In this document: positions 40,779 to 48,962 of the stretch, piece after piece
Numbering within the stretch: the first letter of the stretch is position 1
How the letters are laid out: the number at the start of each line of letters is the position of its first letter
DNA from: Globisporangium splendens
Taxonomy: Eukaryota > Oomycota > Peronosporomycetes > Pythiales > Pythiaceae
Length of the DNA stretch: 48,962 nucleotides
NCBI GenBank assembly: GCA_006386115.1
Contig: VFIW01000095.1
Coordinates: 110,001 to 158,962, forward strand
Direction of reading: 5' to 3'
Program-made: the position numbers and the translations under genes
Notes under the pieces: generated by a model
Seen by the model: the letters and a program-made list of their open reading frames with translations, nothing else
Told to the model about the DNA's origin: nothing
Databases searched by the model: none

Positions 40779-42026
40779 TTAGTGAATGATCTTGTTGTAG
40801 AGTTTCTGGAGACCTCTTGCGGTCACGCGCTTGCCAGCGGACACGACGCGTTCCGAGAGCTTCTCCTCCTGCCAGTCCTTCCAGATGCCGTACTGCATCA
40901 CCTGCGCATGCTTCTGGGTTGCTTCCAATTGCTTCAGGCGTTTTATCAGCGACTCGAGGGATTGTCCACTGCAAGAAGACACATAGAACCAGTATTATTG
41001 TTTCACATCAATTCATGCCTGCATCCTCACACAATACGTACGTTCCGTCGTCGTACTTGGACAGGGACTCTGGAATGCACTCTCCGTACCCGTTGGCCAC
41101 GATTTCATGTGCGAAATCGCGCGTAAAAGGCAGCTGAACAATGCAGCAAGGAGGAATCAGCAACCTCATTCAATACAAAGCATCTTTACAGGTAATGCGG
41201 CATTGCGTACCCTTCGAAGTGAGAGATGACAGGTGGCTACCGTGTCGTTTCTTTCAATACCAGGTACCGCATTCAGCCTATGCAAATGATGCCCACAGCA
41301 TACACAAGAAGCTTTAGTTGGCCACAATAAAACAGCAATTTGCATCAAATTGTCAACTTATAGGTGTACCGATGCAGCAGTTGGACGGTCATATAGCGGT
41401 GCGAGGACACGAAATTCGCCCAAATCCATTCCTGCGAGCTCTCGTCCACTTGGACACCAAATGGACGCACCGCGATGACGTCTTTCGGGAAGAGAAGGTC
41501 GCGTGGGAGTGTGTCCTGCAACAGAGTTCGCCGCAGAAACGGCGTGTGGTACACGTAAAAGACGCTCGGATCATCCTCACACTGCCGGATTATGCGCACA
41601 CAGAGCTTCTTGTGCTGCGAAAAGTACCACGACGGGATCTCGTCGACCTTGCTGAAGCGCTGGAACTGCACACAGAACAAAAACGCACAAAGCTCACAGG
41701 CATGATTAGAGCGCGCGCATTCAGGAACATGTGGAGAGACACACACGAACACGCACAGCTCCGCTGAAGCGCATGACGGCAACGACCGATCCTGCCATCG
41801 TCAAAAGGCAACCAATGCGGAAAATCGTCAGATTGGCGTCAATGGTCTGCCCCGTCGCACCAACGTGTCGCCCGAGCCAGCGTCGCCAATCGCGCGACTG
41901 TTCTTGTGCCGGCGGAGCAGCAACTGCAGCTACAGACGCGCTTGCATCGGCAGCGTTTTCCTGTGGCGTGCTTCCGTCCGTTGGCTCCATAGGTTTCGTC
42001 ACGCTTGCCGGATGTTCACGGTCCAT
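40779..42026 (-). CDS. C3orf33-like membrane-anchored protein
   Basis: Five exons, 42026-41757, 41665-41370, 41250-41190, 41133-41042 and 40968-40779, encode 302 residues in phase. An N-terminal disordered part is followed by one membrane segment (FRIGCLLTMAGSVVAVMRF, about 68-86). The following domain resembles the nuclease-like (SNase/OB) fold of metazoan C3orf33: a start RFSKVDEIPSWYF, then VYHTPFLRRTLL, IAVRPFGVQVDES, MTVQLLHRNDTVATCHLSL, and LPFTRDFAHEIVANGYGE. The third exon (61 nt) was placed by this similarity, which fills the strand pair between MTVQLLHR and LPFTRD. A helical end (LIKRLKQLEATQKHAQVMQ, GIWKDWQ) also fits the family. The human protein is little studied; catalytic residues of nucleases are not evident, so function is unknown. 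Confidence 0.65.
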
Positions 42027-42393
42027 TTTGCCCGTCTTGTTGATGTAGGTCCAAACGCACACATGCCTATGTTGCAGCAGCGTAAGTAACTTTAACTGTT
42101 GCTTATACGCAACATTACTGATTTAGTGCAACGTAAACCTTCCTTCAAGTGCAACCTTCAGCGGCGTTTCACTCTGGAGCCATTTCATGCGTAAATATGG
42201 AAACAAAACGTGCAGAAGTGGGAGTGAGTGCATTCGCATTCGTGGAAAGAAGATCGGCACCAGAGCGCACGTCACCATCGCATGCGCACGCCACGTACGC
42301 ACGCAACAGCATCCCTGCCACTGACTCACTGCCTCGCGCCGAATCTCTCTCCTCATCGCTCGCTAGTCTGTTCATTAGCAATTCCGCAGCACG
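42027..42393. other. Divergent intergenic region with initiator-like element
   Basis: About 370 nt between two start codons. TTCATTAGCAATT at 42371-42383, ten nt before the ATG of the following gene, resembles the initiator. Nothing else is recognised. Confidence 0.4.
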
Positions 42394-43689
42394 ATGCGCA
42401 AGTACGAGGACTGCTGGGTCGTGGACCGCACGATGTTCGAATACGTCAACCAGGTATATGTGCGCTTCTGCGTGTATTGTATGGATGCCGGCCATTGTCG
42501 CTAACATGGGTTTTGTGTTCTTGTAGGGCGGCTGCAGCTGCTGTGGCGTGACGCATGCGATCATGGACCTCGCGTCGTTTGCGGAAAAGTGCTCGGATTG
42601 GGGTACGCTGTTTATTTGAAGTTGGATATGGCACTCGATTCAAGCGCGAATCGCTGTGTATGTGCGTTTGCATGTGGGTCTTGTCAGAAACGGATGATGA
42701 GAAGAAAGAGCAGTTCTCGCCGTGGCCGAGCTTCATCCATGAAGAGATCCTCACGGAGCGCGCGCGCCTCCGCGTCGCGATGAAGGACGACATGAAGAGC
42801 TACAAGCGCTTTATCGACACGCATTTGGCGGGCTTCTCTGAGTGGTGGAAGCGTCTCGATGAAACGGGGAAAACCAGGTACGATCAAGCAATAAACGACA
42901 TGCGAGACGCTGCGTGACTGTAGGGTTGTACTAACGAACTCTTGTGTGCGTACAGAGTGTTTCAGATGACGGACGAAGAAGTGATGGATTTCTTCCGCAT
43001 TCATGCGCGCGTGAAGGGCTCGTACGACGTCGTGCTGTGCGCGATCATGAAGCAAGTCAAGCACTTTGCCGAGACCGGCTACCGTGATGGCCGCATCAAC
43101 GCCGAAATGTACTTTGAACAATTCCTCCAGGTGAGAGAGGCAATCCAAGTAAAACCTATGGTGCTAATTTGTTTTTCTTCTAATCGATGTCTTTCTGTGG
43201 CTAGTATCGACGCGGTGTGTTTTTAATGGATTTCAAGTACATCAACTCGCCAGAAGGAGCTGCCAACTTTATCCAGATGCTCCAGGTGTTGGGCGGTCCA
43301 AAGCTCCTGCCAGTGCGCCAAAGTACGACCTCTTTGTAATGTCGCTTGTCCATTTATTAACTACCCCTCGAGAACTCACTCCAGTTAACTACACTGTCCG
43401 TTTTTCATTGCGCAGCTCGTGATCCGCGCGAAAAGACCGAGGCCGAAGCCGAACAAGCCAAGAGCGAGGCCAACGTGCAGAGCTTCCGATCGGACCGCCG
43501 TCTCGTGCGCTTGGTACGTTTTGCCAGTTGGGCTTTATGCATTTGTGTTAAGTTGGTGCTGATGCTTTGCGCATTTATCAACAGGTCATTTTCCGCAAGT
43601 TCGCCGACATTGCCATTCGAAAGTACATGCGTGAAGTTGTCAACACCACCGACGACGGCACTCCTGTCGAGCCCATTGCAATGGAATAA
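42394..43689 (+). CDS. Unknown conserved-looking protein, 273 residues, seven exons
   Basis: Exons 42394-42453, 42527-42602, 42688-42877, 42956-43130, 43205-43322, 43416-43513 and 43585-43689 join in phase; all introns are GT-AG. I do not recognise the family. The N terminus has a cysteine cluster (GGCSCCGVTH) next to FAEKCSDW, which could bind metal or be acylated. The body is helical and charged, with aromatic-rich blocks (FSPWPSFIHEEIL, HLAGFSEWWKRLDE, VMDFFRIHARVKGSYDVVL, GVFLMDFKYINSPEGAANF) and a helical coiled coil (EKTEAEAEQAKSEANVQSF) before the end. There is no signal peptide or membrane segment. The many precise introns and even codon use argue for a real gene. It is convergent with the primase gene. 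Confidence 0.7.
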
Positions 43690-43807
43690 GAGAAGTACTC
43701 CACCGCACAAATACACCAACGGCCAAAGTCAGTGAATTCCCAATTAAATGCATTTCCATTCTCTGCTTTTACCGCACATTCTGCTTCCCACGCATAGTTC
43801 TGATGAC

Positions 43808-45501
43808 TTAACTCGGGGCAGCGACCGTCACGCCTTTGTTCTTGGCAGCGTAATATTTGCGACTCTCTTCAAAGTACCCGTTCGGATGGTTGATCATGAC
43901 GTCGGCGTCCGAGCCCGCGTGCGTGGCTTCAAAGTGCTTTTTGCACGCGACCTGGAAATGCCGCGCCTGTGCCAGATTCAGGATCTCTTGCTTCTCGCCC
44001 TCAGGTACCCCCTGGAGCGCTTTCTGCAGATGCTCTTCCTCGTAGTGGCGGAACGGACAGCCATGATACTCACCAGCCTTTGGCGGCTCGCCCGTGATGA
44101 TCGCCATGCAGCTGTACGGCGTGTAGTCCTTGCGCTTGCCCTCTTTACCGTAGTTGTGACGGATGTTGTACGCGTACTTCTTGTTGAAGTCGTCGACCGA
44201 CATCTTTTTGCAAAACTCCTGGCGCCAGTACGCGATCGCATCGTCCAGTTGCAACCCAATGCCCTTGAGGAAGAGTCCGTACTGCTGACGACCTGCAAAC
44301 TTCATGTGGTGGTTCACCTTGAGCGCCTTGTGCAGCGAGCGCATGCAAAGCGGCATCGATGTCGCCGCAAGACCATCAATCATGTCCGGTGTGATTTGGT
44401 CGGTGGACCCCGGCGCGGCCTGCACGGAGTAGTCGGCGTCGATGTGATGCTTCGCCAGGTTGGTCAGCACGGGGGCGAGGCGGTCGTCCTTGCTGATCAG
44501 CGAGCGGTTGTATTTCCGGAATGCTGACGCCAGTTGCTTCGAAAGCTGCAGTTCATGTCGACATTCAGTATCGAAGGTTAGAACCGAAAAGCTTCTCAAG
44601 CGGTAGCATGCAGACTGTAGGTACTCACGTTGGTGCGGAAGGCAGAGTGCAAGATGGACACGACATGATCGAATGGGACGTACGCGATACCAGCTTCCAG
44701 GTACACTTTGCGCGTTCCGACCAGATCGAGCGCTTCTGTGAATGGCACCTTGAAAAATGCTGGCAGCGGCTGCATGCGCATTTTGATGTCGATCACGCCT
44801 GCATCGCGCACGGTCTTGAGCTTACTCTGGCGCTGCTCGATCTCCTTTGCAGTCGCCTCCTGGTACGACAGACCGTTCGTCTTCATGAAATGTAGCTTCT
44901 CGTCGCGCGTCATCTTGTCCAAGCGGTAGCGAAACAGCGTGCTCTCTTGCGACAAGAACCACCGACGCAGCTCTTCGGTTTGGCAGAACGCCATGCGCAG
45001 AAAGAAGTGCGAGAGCTCGTCTTTCATCTACAGTATAGCAGCAAAAGAAACCGTTTGCTTGCATGAAAACAACAATGAGTCTCTACCATTTGATTCTAAA
45101 TGCAACATACCACGTCGTCCTCTGCGCGCTTTGGGTTGCCTGGCGCCGCTGGTCGCAGCGGCAAGTGCTTGTTGAGCGTCTTGTCGAGCTTCACCTCGCG
45201 GTCCTTGACCACGACGCTGCGCAAGCGAAAGTTCTCCACAGCCTTCAGCACTAAAGGCATTGCAAAGCACAAACCACAACGGTAGTCAGCATGCGTGCTC
45301 TTTTGCGTCTGCTTCTCTCGCGGTGACGACACCATGACGCGCTATGCCACATGCGCACGTACCATGCAGTCGGTCGATGGCGAACTCCTCAAACTCCTCG
45401 AGCGAGACCTCCACGAGCGGCGCCTCGTTGTACATCGAGAGCATGGAGATGCCACCGCCATGGCGCTGCACCTCGCGGCGTTGGTTGCCCACGTTCAGCA
45501 T
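43808..45501 (-). CDS. PRIM2: DNA primase large subunit
   Basis: Four exons, 45501-45363, 45250-45111, 45027-44629 and 44545-43808, encode 471 residues (human PRIM2 has 509). The N-terminal domain shows VSLEEFEEFAIDRL, FFLRMAFCQTEELRRWFL, and VPFTEALDLVGTRKVYLEAG. The C-terminal domain has all four cysteines that bind the 4Fe-4S cluster: MPLCMRSLHKAL, YSCMAII, YHGCPFRH and VACKKHFEATH, together with NIRHNYGKEGKR. With the small subunit and DNA polymerase alpha it makes RNA-DNA primers for replication in the nucleus. The join of exons 3 and 4 (AFRTN to LSKQLASAF) fits the human sequence closely. The promoter shares a 248-nt gap with SEC1 and contains a consensus E2F site. The C terminus is shorter than in animals. 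Confidence 0.95.
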
Positions 45502-45593
45502 CGCGCTTCTTTGTTTAGTTGGTTATCCACTGGGAAAAGCCGCCACCACCACCGCAAACAGAGCCGATTGCTGTCTGCGCGGCAATTTGACGC

Positions 45594-45605
45594 ATTCCCG
45601 CCAAA
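45594..45605 (-). promoter_or_regulatory. E2F/DP-type binding site upstream of PRIM2
   Basis: Read on the minus strand this is TTTGGCGGGAAT preceded by a T run, a full match to the E2F consensus TTTSSCGS with the extended GGGAA. It is about 95-105 nt before the PRIM2 start codon. E2F control of replication genes is known in animals and plants; its use here is inferred. Confidence 0.55.
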
Positions 45606-45699
45606 AAAGAACAAACTACGAGCGACTCATCAGCGGTAATTTACGAAGTATATGACGCGAAATAAAACTGCGAAATGGTCATCTGCGTACTTTAATCAA

Positions 45700-45726
45700 G
45701 CGAACTTAACAAATTGTTAAGTTCGC
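45700..45726. promoter_or_regulatory. Perfect 27-bp palindrome upstream of SEC1
   Basis: Arms GCGAACTTAACAA and TTGTTAAGTTCGC are exact reverse complements with one A between them. The element ends 23 nt before the first SEC1 ATG, so it is likely in or next to the 5' UTR, and could be a factor site or an RNA hairpin. Confidence 0.6.
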
Positions 45727-45749
45727 GCGAGAAAGTACACACAGGAGGG

Positions 45750-48126
45750 ATGACGTTGTCGAGGACAGGCGACATCATGACTCGAAACGACGTGGACTTG
45801 TCGATGGGTTTACAGCAGCTACTCACAGAGAAAAAAAAGAGCGCTCTGGTCGGAATGAATTCGCTCAGCGACAGCAGCGGCAATGCCACGACAGCGAAGA
45901 CGGTGGCGGCGTCGCACGACATCCACCTGCGGCACATTGTGCAGGACAAGATCCTGATGAAGATGGTCAAGCACGTGACGCAGCTCACGCGCGGCTGGGT
46001 CGTGCTCGTCGTGGACGACCGCACCACGCGCATCCTCTCGTACGCTGTGCGCATGAGCGACCTCACGGACTGCGGCGTCTCGATTATTGAGCGTCTCGAG
46101 CTCAACCGGCAACCGTTCCCGGAGATGAACGTCGTGTACTTTATCGCGCCAACAACTGAGGCGATCCGCAAGACGGCGGCTGACTTCGCCAACGAGAGCA
46201 AACCAAAGTACAACGACGTGTACCTCTTCCTCCTCTCGCATGCAACTGACGATGTGCTTGCGGAGTTGAAGAATCACCCAGCGCTAGTGCAGCGATTGAA
46301 GGCGCTTCAAGAGGTGAATGCCGACTTCCTGGCACTTGAGAAGTGTGCGTTCTCGTTTGACATGAACTCGGCATTCCATCACATGTACTCACCTGTCTCG
46401 GCAAAAAGTGACGCAGCGCAAGTGATGGCGCAAATCAGCGAGAAGCTCGTGTCGGTGTGCGCGACCTTGGAGGAGTACCCGTACGTGCGGTACAAGGCTG
46501 ACCAACCACGGATGGAGCAACTCGCGCAGATGTTCCAGATGAAGATGAACGCGTTTGTCGCCAACAACGACGCATTCGTGTACGCGCCACAGCGCGGTAC
46601 GCTGCTGTTTATGGACCGCAGCCAAGATATCGTATCGCCGCTGCTTCACGAGAGCACATTCCAAGCCATGATCTACGATTTGCTGGATGTGAATGAAGAG
46701 CAGATCACATACCCAGCCGAGACAAACGCTGGTGTCGTCATGAAAACAGCGTTTCTGAACGAAAATGACAAGCTCTGGATCGAGTTTCGCCATACGCACA
46801 TCGCTAAAGTGAGCGAAGAGATCGGTACGCGCATGGCGACACTGTCGAGTTCGAAAGCAGGGTCGTCATTGGGGAAGGGCAAAAGCACGGATCTGCACTC
46901 GATGGCCGCTGCGCTTCGCGAACTTCCCGAGTATCGCGAGTTACTCGGGAGGCTCTCACAGCATCTGCACCTCGCGGGCAAAGCCATGGAGGTGTTCACG
47001 TCCACATGTCTCCTGGATGCGTCCAACTTGGAACAATCCATGGCCACGGGCGTCGACGACTCTGGCAAGAAGCTCAAGTCGAGTGCTGTTACGAAACAGT
47101 TCGAGGACCTTATGAAAGACCCAAAACTCACAGAGAGCGACCGCTTCCGTATCGTGGCGGTCTTTGCGCTCACGCAGGATACGATGAAGGACACGGAGAA
47201 GAACAAGACGATGCAGGCGGCGTGCCTCTCCAAGAAGTACGACACAGCGCTATTAAACCTGCGCCACGTTGCCGGTCCAGCGCTGTATAAGCAGAATGGG
47301 AACAGTGCGCTGTCAGCTGAGGAGCTCAAGGAGGCGACGAAGAGAGCGACTGCGGCCGAGTACTCGAACGCGCGATACGATCCAAAGATCAAGGCTGTCG
47401 TGGAGAAAGCGCTCAAGGGCTCGCTAGATGAGACTGAGTACTCGTACATCATCACACCACCGCCACAAACCGCAAGTGGAAATGACGACGCGAAGAAGAA
47501 AAATGCGCCGATCTCGTTGCGAAAGTACGTCGAGTGCATGCGTTTGCATAGGGACATTAGACAGTTAGGCTGACGCTGATGCGAACGTTGTCATTGGAGC
47601 AGGAAACCGCAGGCGAAGACTGGGAAAACAGACAATGTGGTGGACAAAGGAGACGCGTTCTCTGGCGAGAAGCTGATTGTGTTCGTCGCTGGTGGATGCG
47701 CGTACTCCGAGGTAAACGATACTCTCTTGAGCAACTGGAGAGCGCCACGTATCACAGCTTGAGAACTAACCCGCTGTTGCACAAGCTGCCTCAACAGCTT
47801 CGCAGCATCTACGAGGTGCGCGCGGCCGAGAAGCGCGACGTGATCCTGGGCACGACGTCGTTCCTGAAGCCCAATGCGTTTATCGACGCGCTCGCGAATC
47901 TGCAGGAGCTCCAGCCGCTTGCTCCGCCTGCCGTCGTGTGCGTCCTGTGTGTAGTATATACTGTGCTTGTGCATGACTGTGGACTGACGCATATGACTTC
48001 TTTGTATGCGCTTGCAGCGGCCATGGCGCGGAGGTGGCGCCGCTAAGCAGCGGCGAGATCCACGTGCACATGGAGCAACAGCAACCGCAGTCCCAACAGC
48101 CCGAGAAAACCTCTTCAAGTGCATAA
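45750..48126 (+). CDS. SEC1: Sec1/Munc18-family SNARE regulator
   Basis: Exons 45750-47524, 47603-47711, 47798-47937 and 48018-48126 encode 710 residues. SM-family features run from start to end: VVLVVDDRTTRILSYAVRMS, NVVYFIAPTTEAIRK, YNDVYLFLLSHATDDVLAEL, LLFMDRSQDIVSPLLHESTFQAM, LHLAGKAMEVF, and the C-terminal LIVFVAGGCAYSE plus VILGTTSFLKPNAF. The last parts are only recovered by splicing (exon 1 ends at GTACGT 47525; otherwise it stops at 47573). It binds syntaxin-type SNAREs and promotes vesicle fusion, most likely at the plasma membrane. In-frame ATGs at 45750, 45777 and 45804 compete as starts; the first is used. The end (about 35 residues, Gln/Ser-rich) is outside the conserved domain. 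It is divergent from PRIM2. Confidence 0.92.
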
Positions 48127-48389
48127 AATCTCAGGTCGCACAGTTGTCGGAAAGAATCACAGCTCCGCGAATCCAACAGTAAACATCACCTGCTGCTTTC
48201 AAATCGGAAAATGACTTGAGTTTCGTATACTTTGTTTATTGTACCGTGATGTTTTAAAAAAACTGAAGTGTATCTTACGTGAAACCATATGCCTTTTATT
48301 GGCCAGCTCATTTATCAATGCAGGCAACCTGAAGCGCACCTTGCAACGTGGCAATCACTAAGCAAAAGCAAGAGCGAGAGAGAGGGAAG

Positions 48390-48962
48390 ATGGTGCGTCT
48401 GATCAAGTGGACGCTGCTGCTGGTGGCCGCCTGCGCAGCCGCAGCACACGCACAGGACCAGCCACCGCAGGACGCCCCGCAGACGTGCGTGGAGCCGTCG
48501 GTCGTGACGGACTTTGAGACCAAGATCCACGCACTGGAGTCCTCCAGCGCGGACGTGCACGCGCGTCTGGACGCCGCGTCCAAGGCGTGGGCGGGCGAGA
48601 AGAAGGAGCTCGAGGACAAGTTCGAGAAGGAGCAAACGAGCCACCGGTCGACCGTGACGCTGCTGCGCAACACCAAGGCCAACTCGGACAAGACGGTCGC
48701 GCTGCTCGAGAAGAAGCTCGAGGACGCGGATGCCAGACACAAGGAGCAGCTCGGCGCGCTGGATACGCAAGTGCAATCCCTCGAAGCGACGGTGGAGAGT
48801 CTGAAGAGCGAACTCGCGAAGCAGAAGGAGATCGTGTCGGCGCGCGACTCGGAGGTGTCGGATGCGCGCGCCAAGCTGCTCAAGTTCACGGACAAGGTCA
48901 AGTCGCTGGAGAAAGACGTGCAGCTCTCTCGAAAGAACAACGAAGCGTTGCGCTCGGAACTG
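48390..48962 (+). CDS. Secreted or lumenal coiled-coil protein (partial)
   Basis: The frame starts at ATG 48390 and is open to the window end (191 residues seen). Residues 1-22 (MVRLIKWTLLLVAACAAAAH, A) form a signal peptide with a likely cut after AHA. A short Gln/Pro linker with one cysteine (APQTCVEPS) leads into a long, regular coiled coil rich in Lys, Glu, Leu and Ala (for example LEKKLEDADARHKEQL, LEATVESLKSELAKQKE, LKFTDKVKSLEKDVQL). A signal peptide followed by a long coiled coil fits a lumenal ER/Golgi or secreted rod, or a type I membrane protein whose anchor lies beyond the window. I cannot name the family. Codon use is strongly GC-ending, as in the highly expressed genes here. Confidence 0.8.
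   Translation, partial: MVRLIKWTLLLVAACAAAAHAQDQPPQDAPQTCVEPSVVTDFETKIHALESSSADVHARLDAASKAWAGEKKELEDKFEKEQTSHRSTVTLLRNTKANSDKTVALLEKKLEDADARHKEQLGALDTQVQSLEATVESLKSELAKQKEIVSARDSEVSDARAKLLKFTDKVKSLEKDVQLSRKNNEALRSEL

Noticed and set aside
46673..47557. 294-codon open frame on the minus strand
   Set aside because: Antisense to the conserved part of SEC1, no recognisable content.

Overview
The window is compact nuclear DNA from a eukaryotic microbe, most probably an oomycete (Pythium/Phytophthora-like stramenopile). The grounds are: many short GT-AG introns (about 60-180 nt) that are needed to join clear protein families; very short intergenic gaps with alternating strands; several initiator-like elements close to start codons that resemble the oomycete Inr (TCATTYYNCAWTTT type); and a gene set of protist type (two-domain phosphoethanolamine methyltransferase, fused trehalose-6-P synthase/phosphatase, FYVE-GRAM-myotubularin, short NADPH oxidase). 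No rRNA, tRNA, CRISPR array, operon or bacterial feature was seen. I could place 24 genes, two of them cut by the window ends.

Layout, left to right: 1-782 (-) membrane protein with an acidic S/E/P tail (3' end cut); 1218-3805 (-) guanylate-binding GTPase; 3987-5194 (+) mitochondrial rhomboid protease; 5426-6402 (-) proteasome alpha-2; 7042-8788 (+) DHHC-type palmitoyltransferase; 8974-10332 (-) CaMK-like kinase with an acylation-type N terminus; 10980-12290 (+) LRR protein; 12486-16523 (-) TOG-domain protein with a C-terminal membrane anchor; a 1.9 kb gap with three hairpins; 18422-20048 (+) phosphoethanolamine N-methyltransferase; 20407-22367 (-) NADPH oxidase; 22696-26880 (-) FYVE-myotubularin; 27870-31183 (+) TPS/TPP; 31729-31971 (+) small secreted protein; 32350-32736 (-) LYRM7/MZM1; 33174-34211 (+) NADH-cytochrome b5 reductase; 34339-35261 (-) coiled-coil protein; 35333-38069 (-) LRR protein; 38631-39578 (+) SPRY protein; 40026-40541 (+) MsrA; 40779-42026 (-) C3orf33-like protein; 42394-43689 (+) unknown 273-residue protein; 43808-45501 (-) DNA primase large subunit; 45750-48126 (+) Sec1/Munc18; 48390-end (+) secreted coiled-coil protein (3' end cut).

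The genes do not form one pathway; they are mostly housekeeping, with a concentration of membrane-traffic and lipid functions (Sec1, myotubularin, palmitoyltransferase, PMT, GBP). All exon boundaries below were worked out by hand from splice signals, reading phase and family alignment from memory. The most unusual items are the membrane-anchored TOG protein, the DHQC palmitoyltransferase whose catalytic motif spans a phase-breaking intron, a GC-AG intron inside the NADPH oxidase, two 87-nt stop-free introns of 3n length, a degenerate trehalose phosphatase domain, and an E2F-type site plus a perfect 27-bp palindrome between the primase and Sec1 genes.
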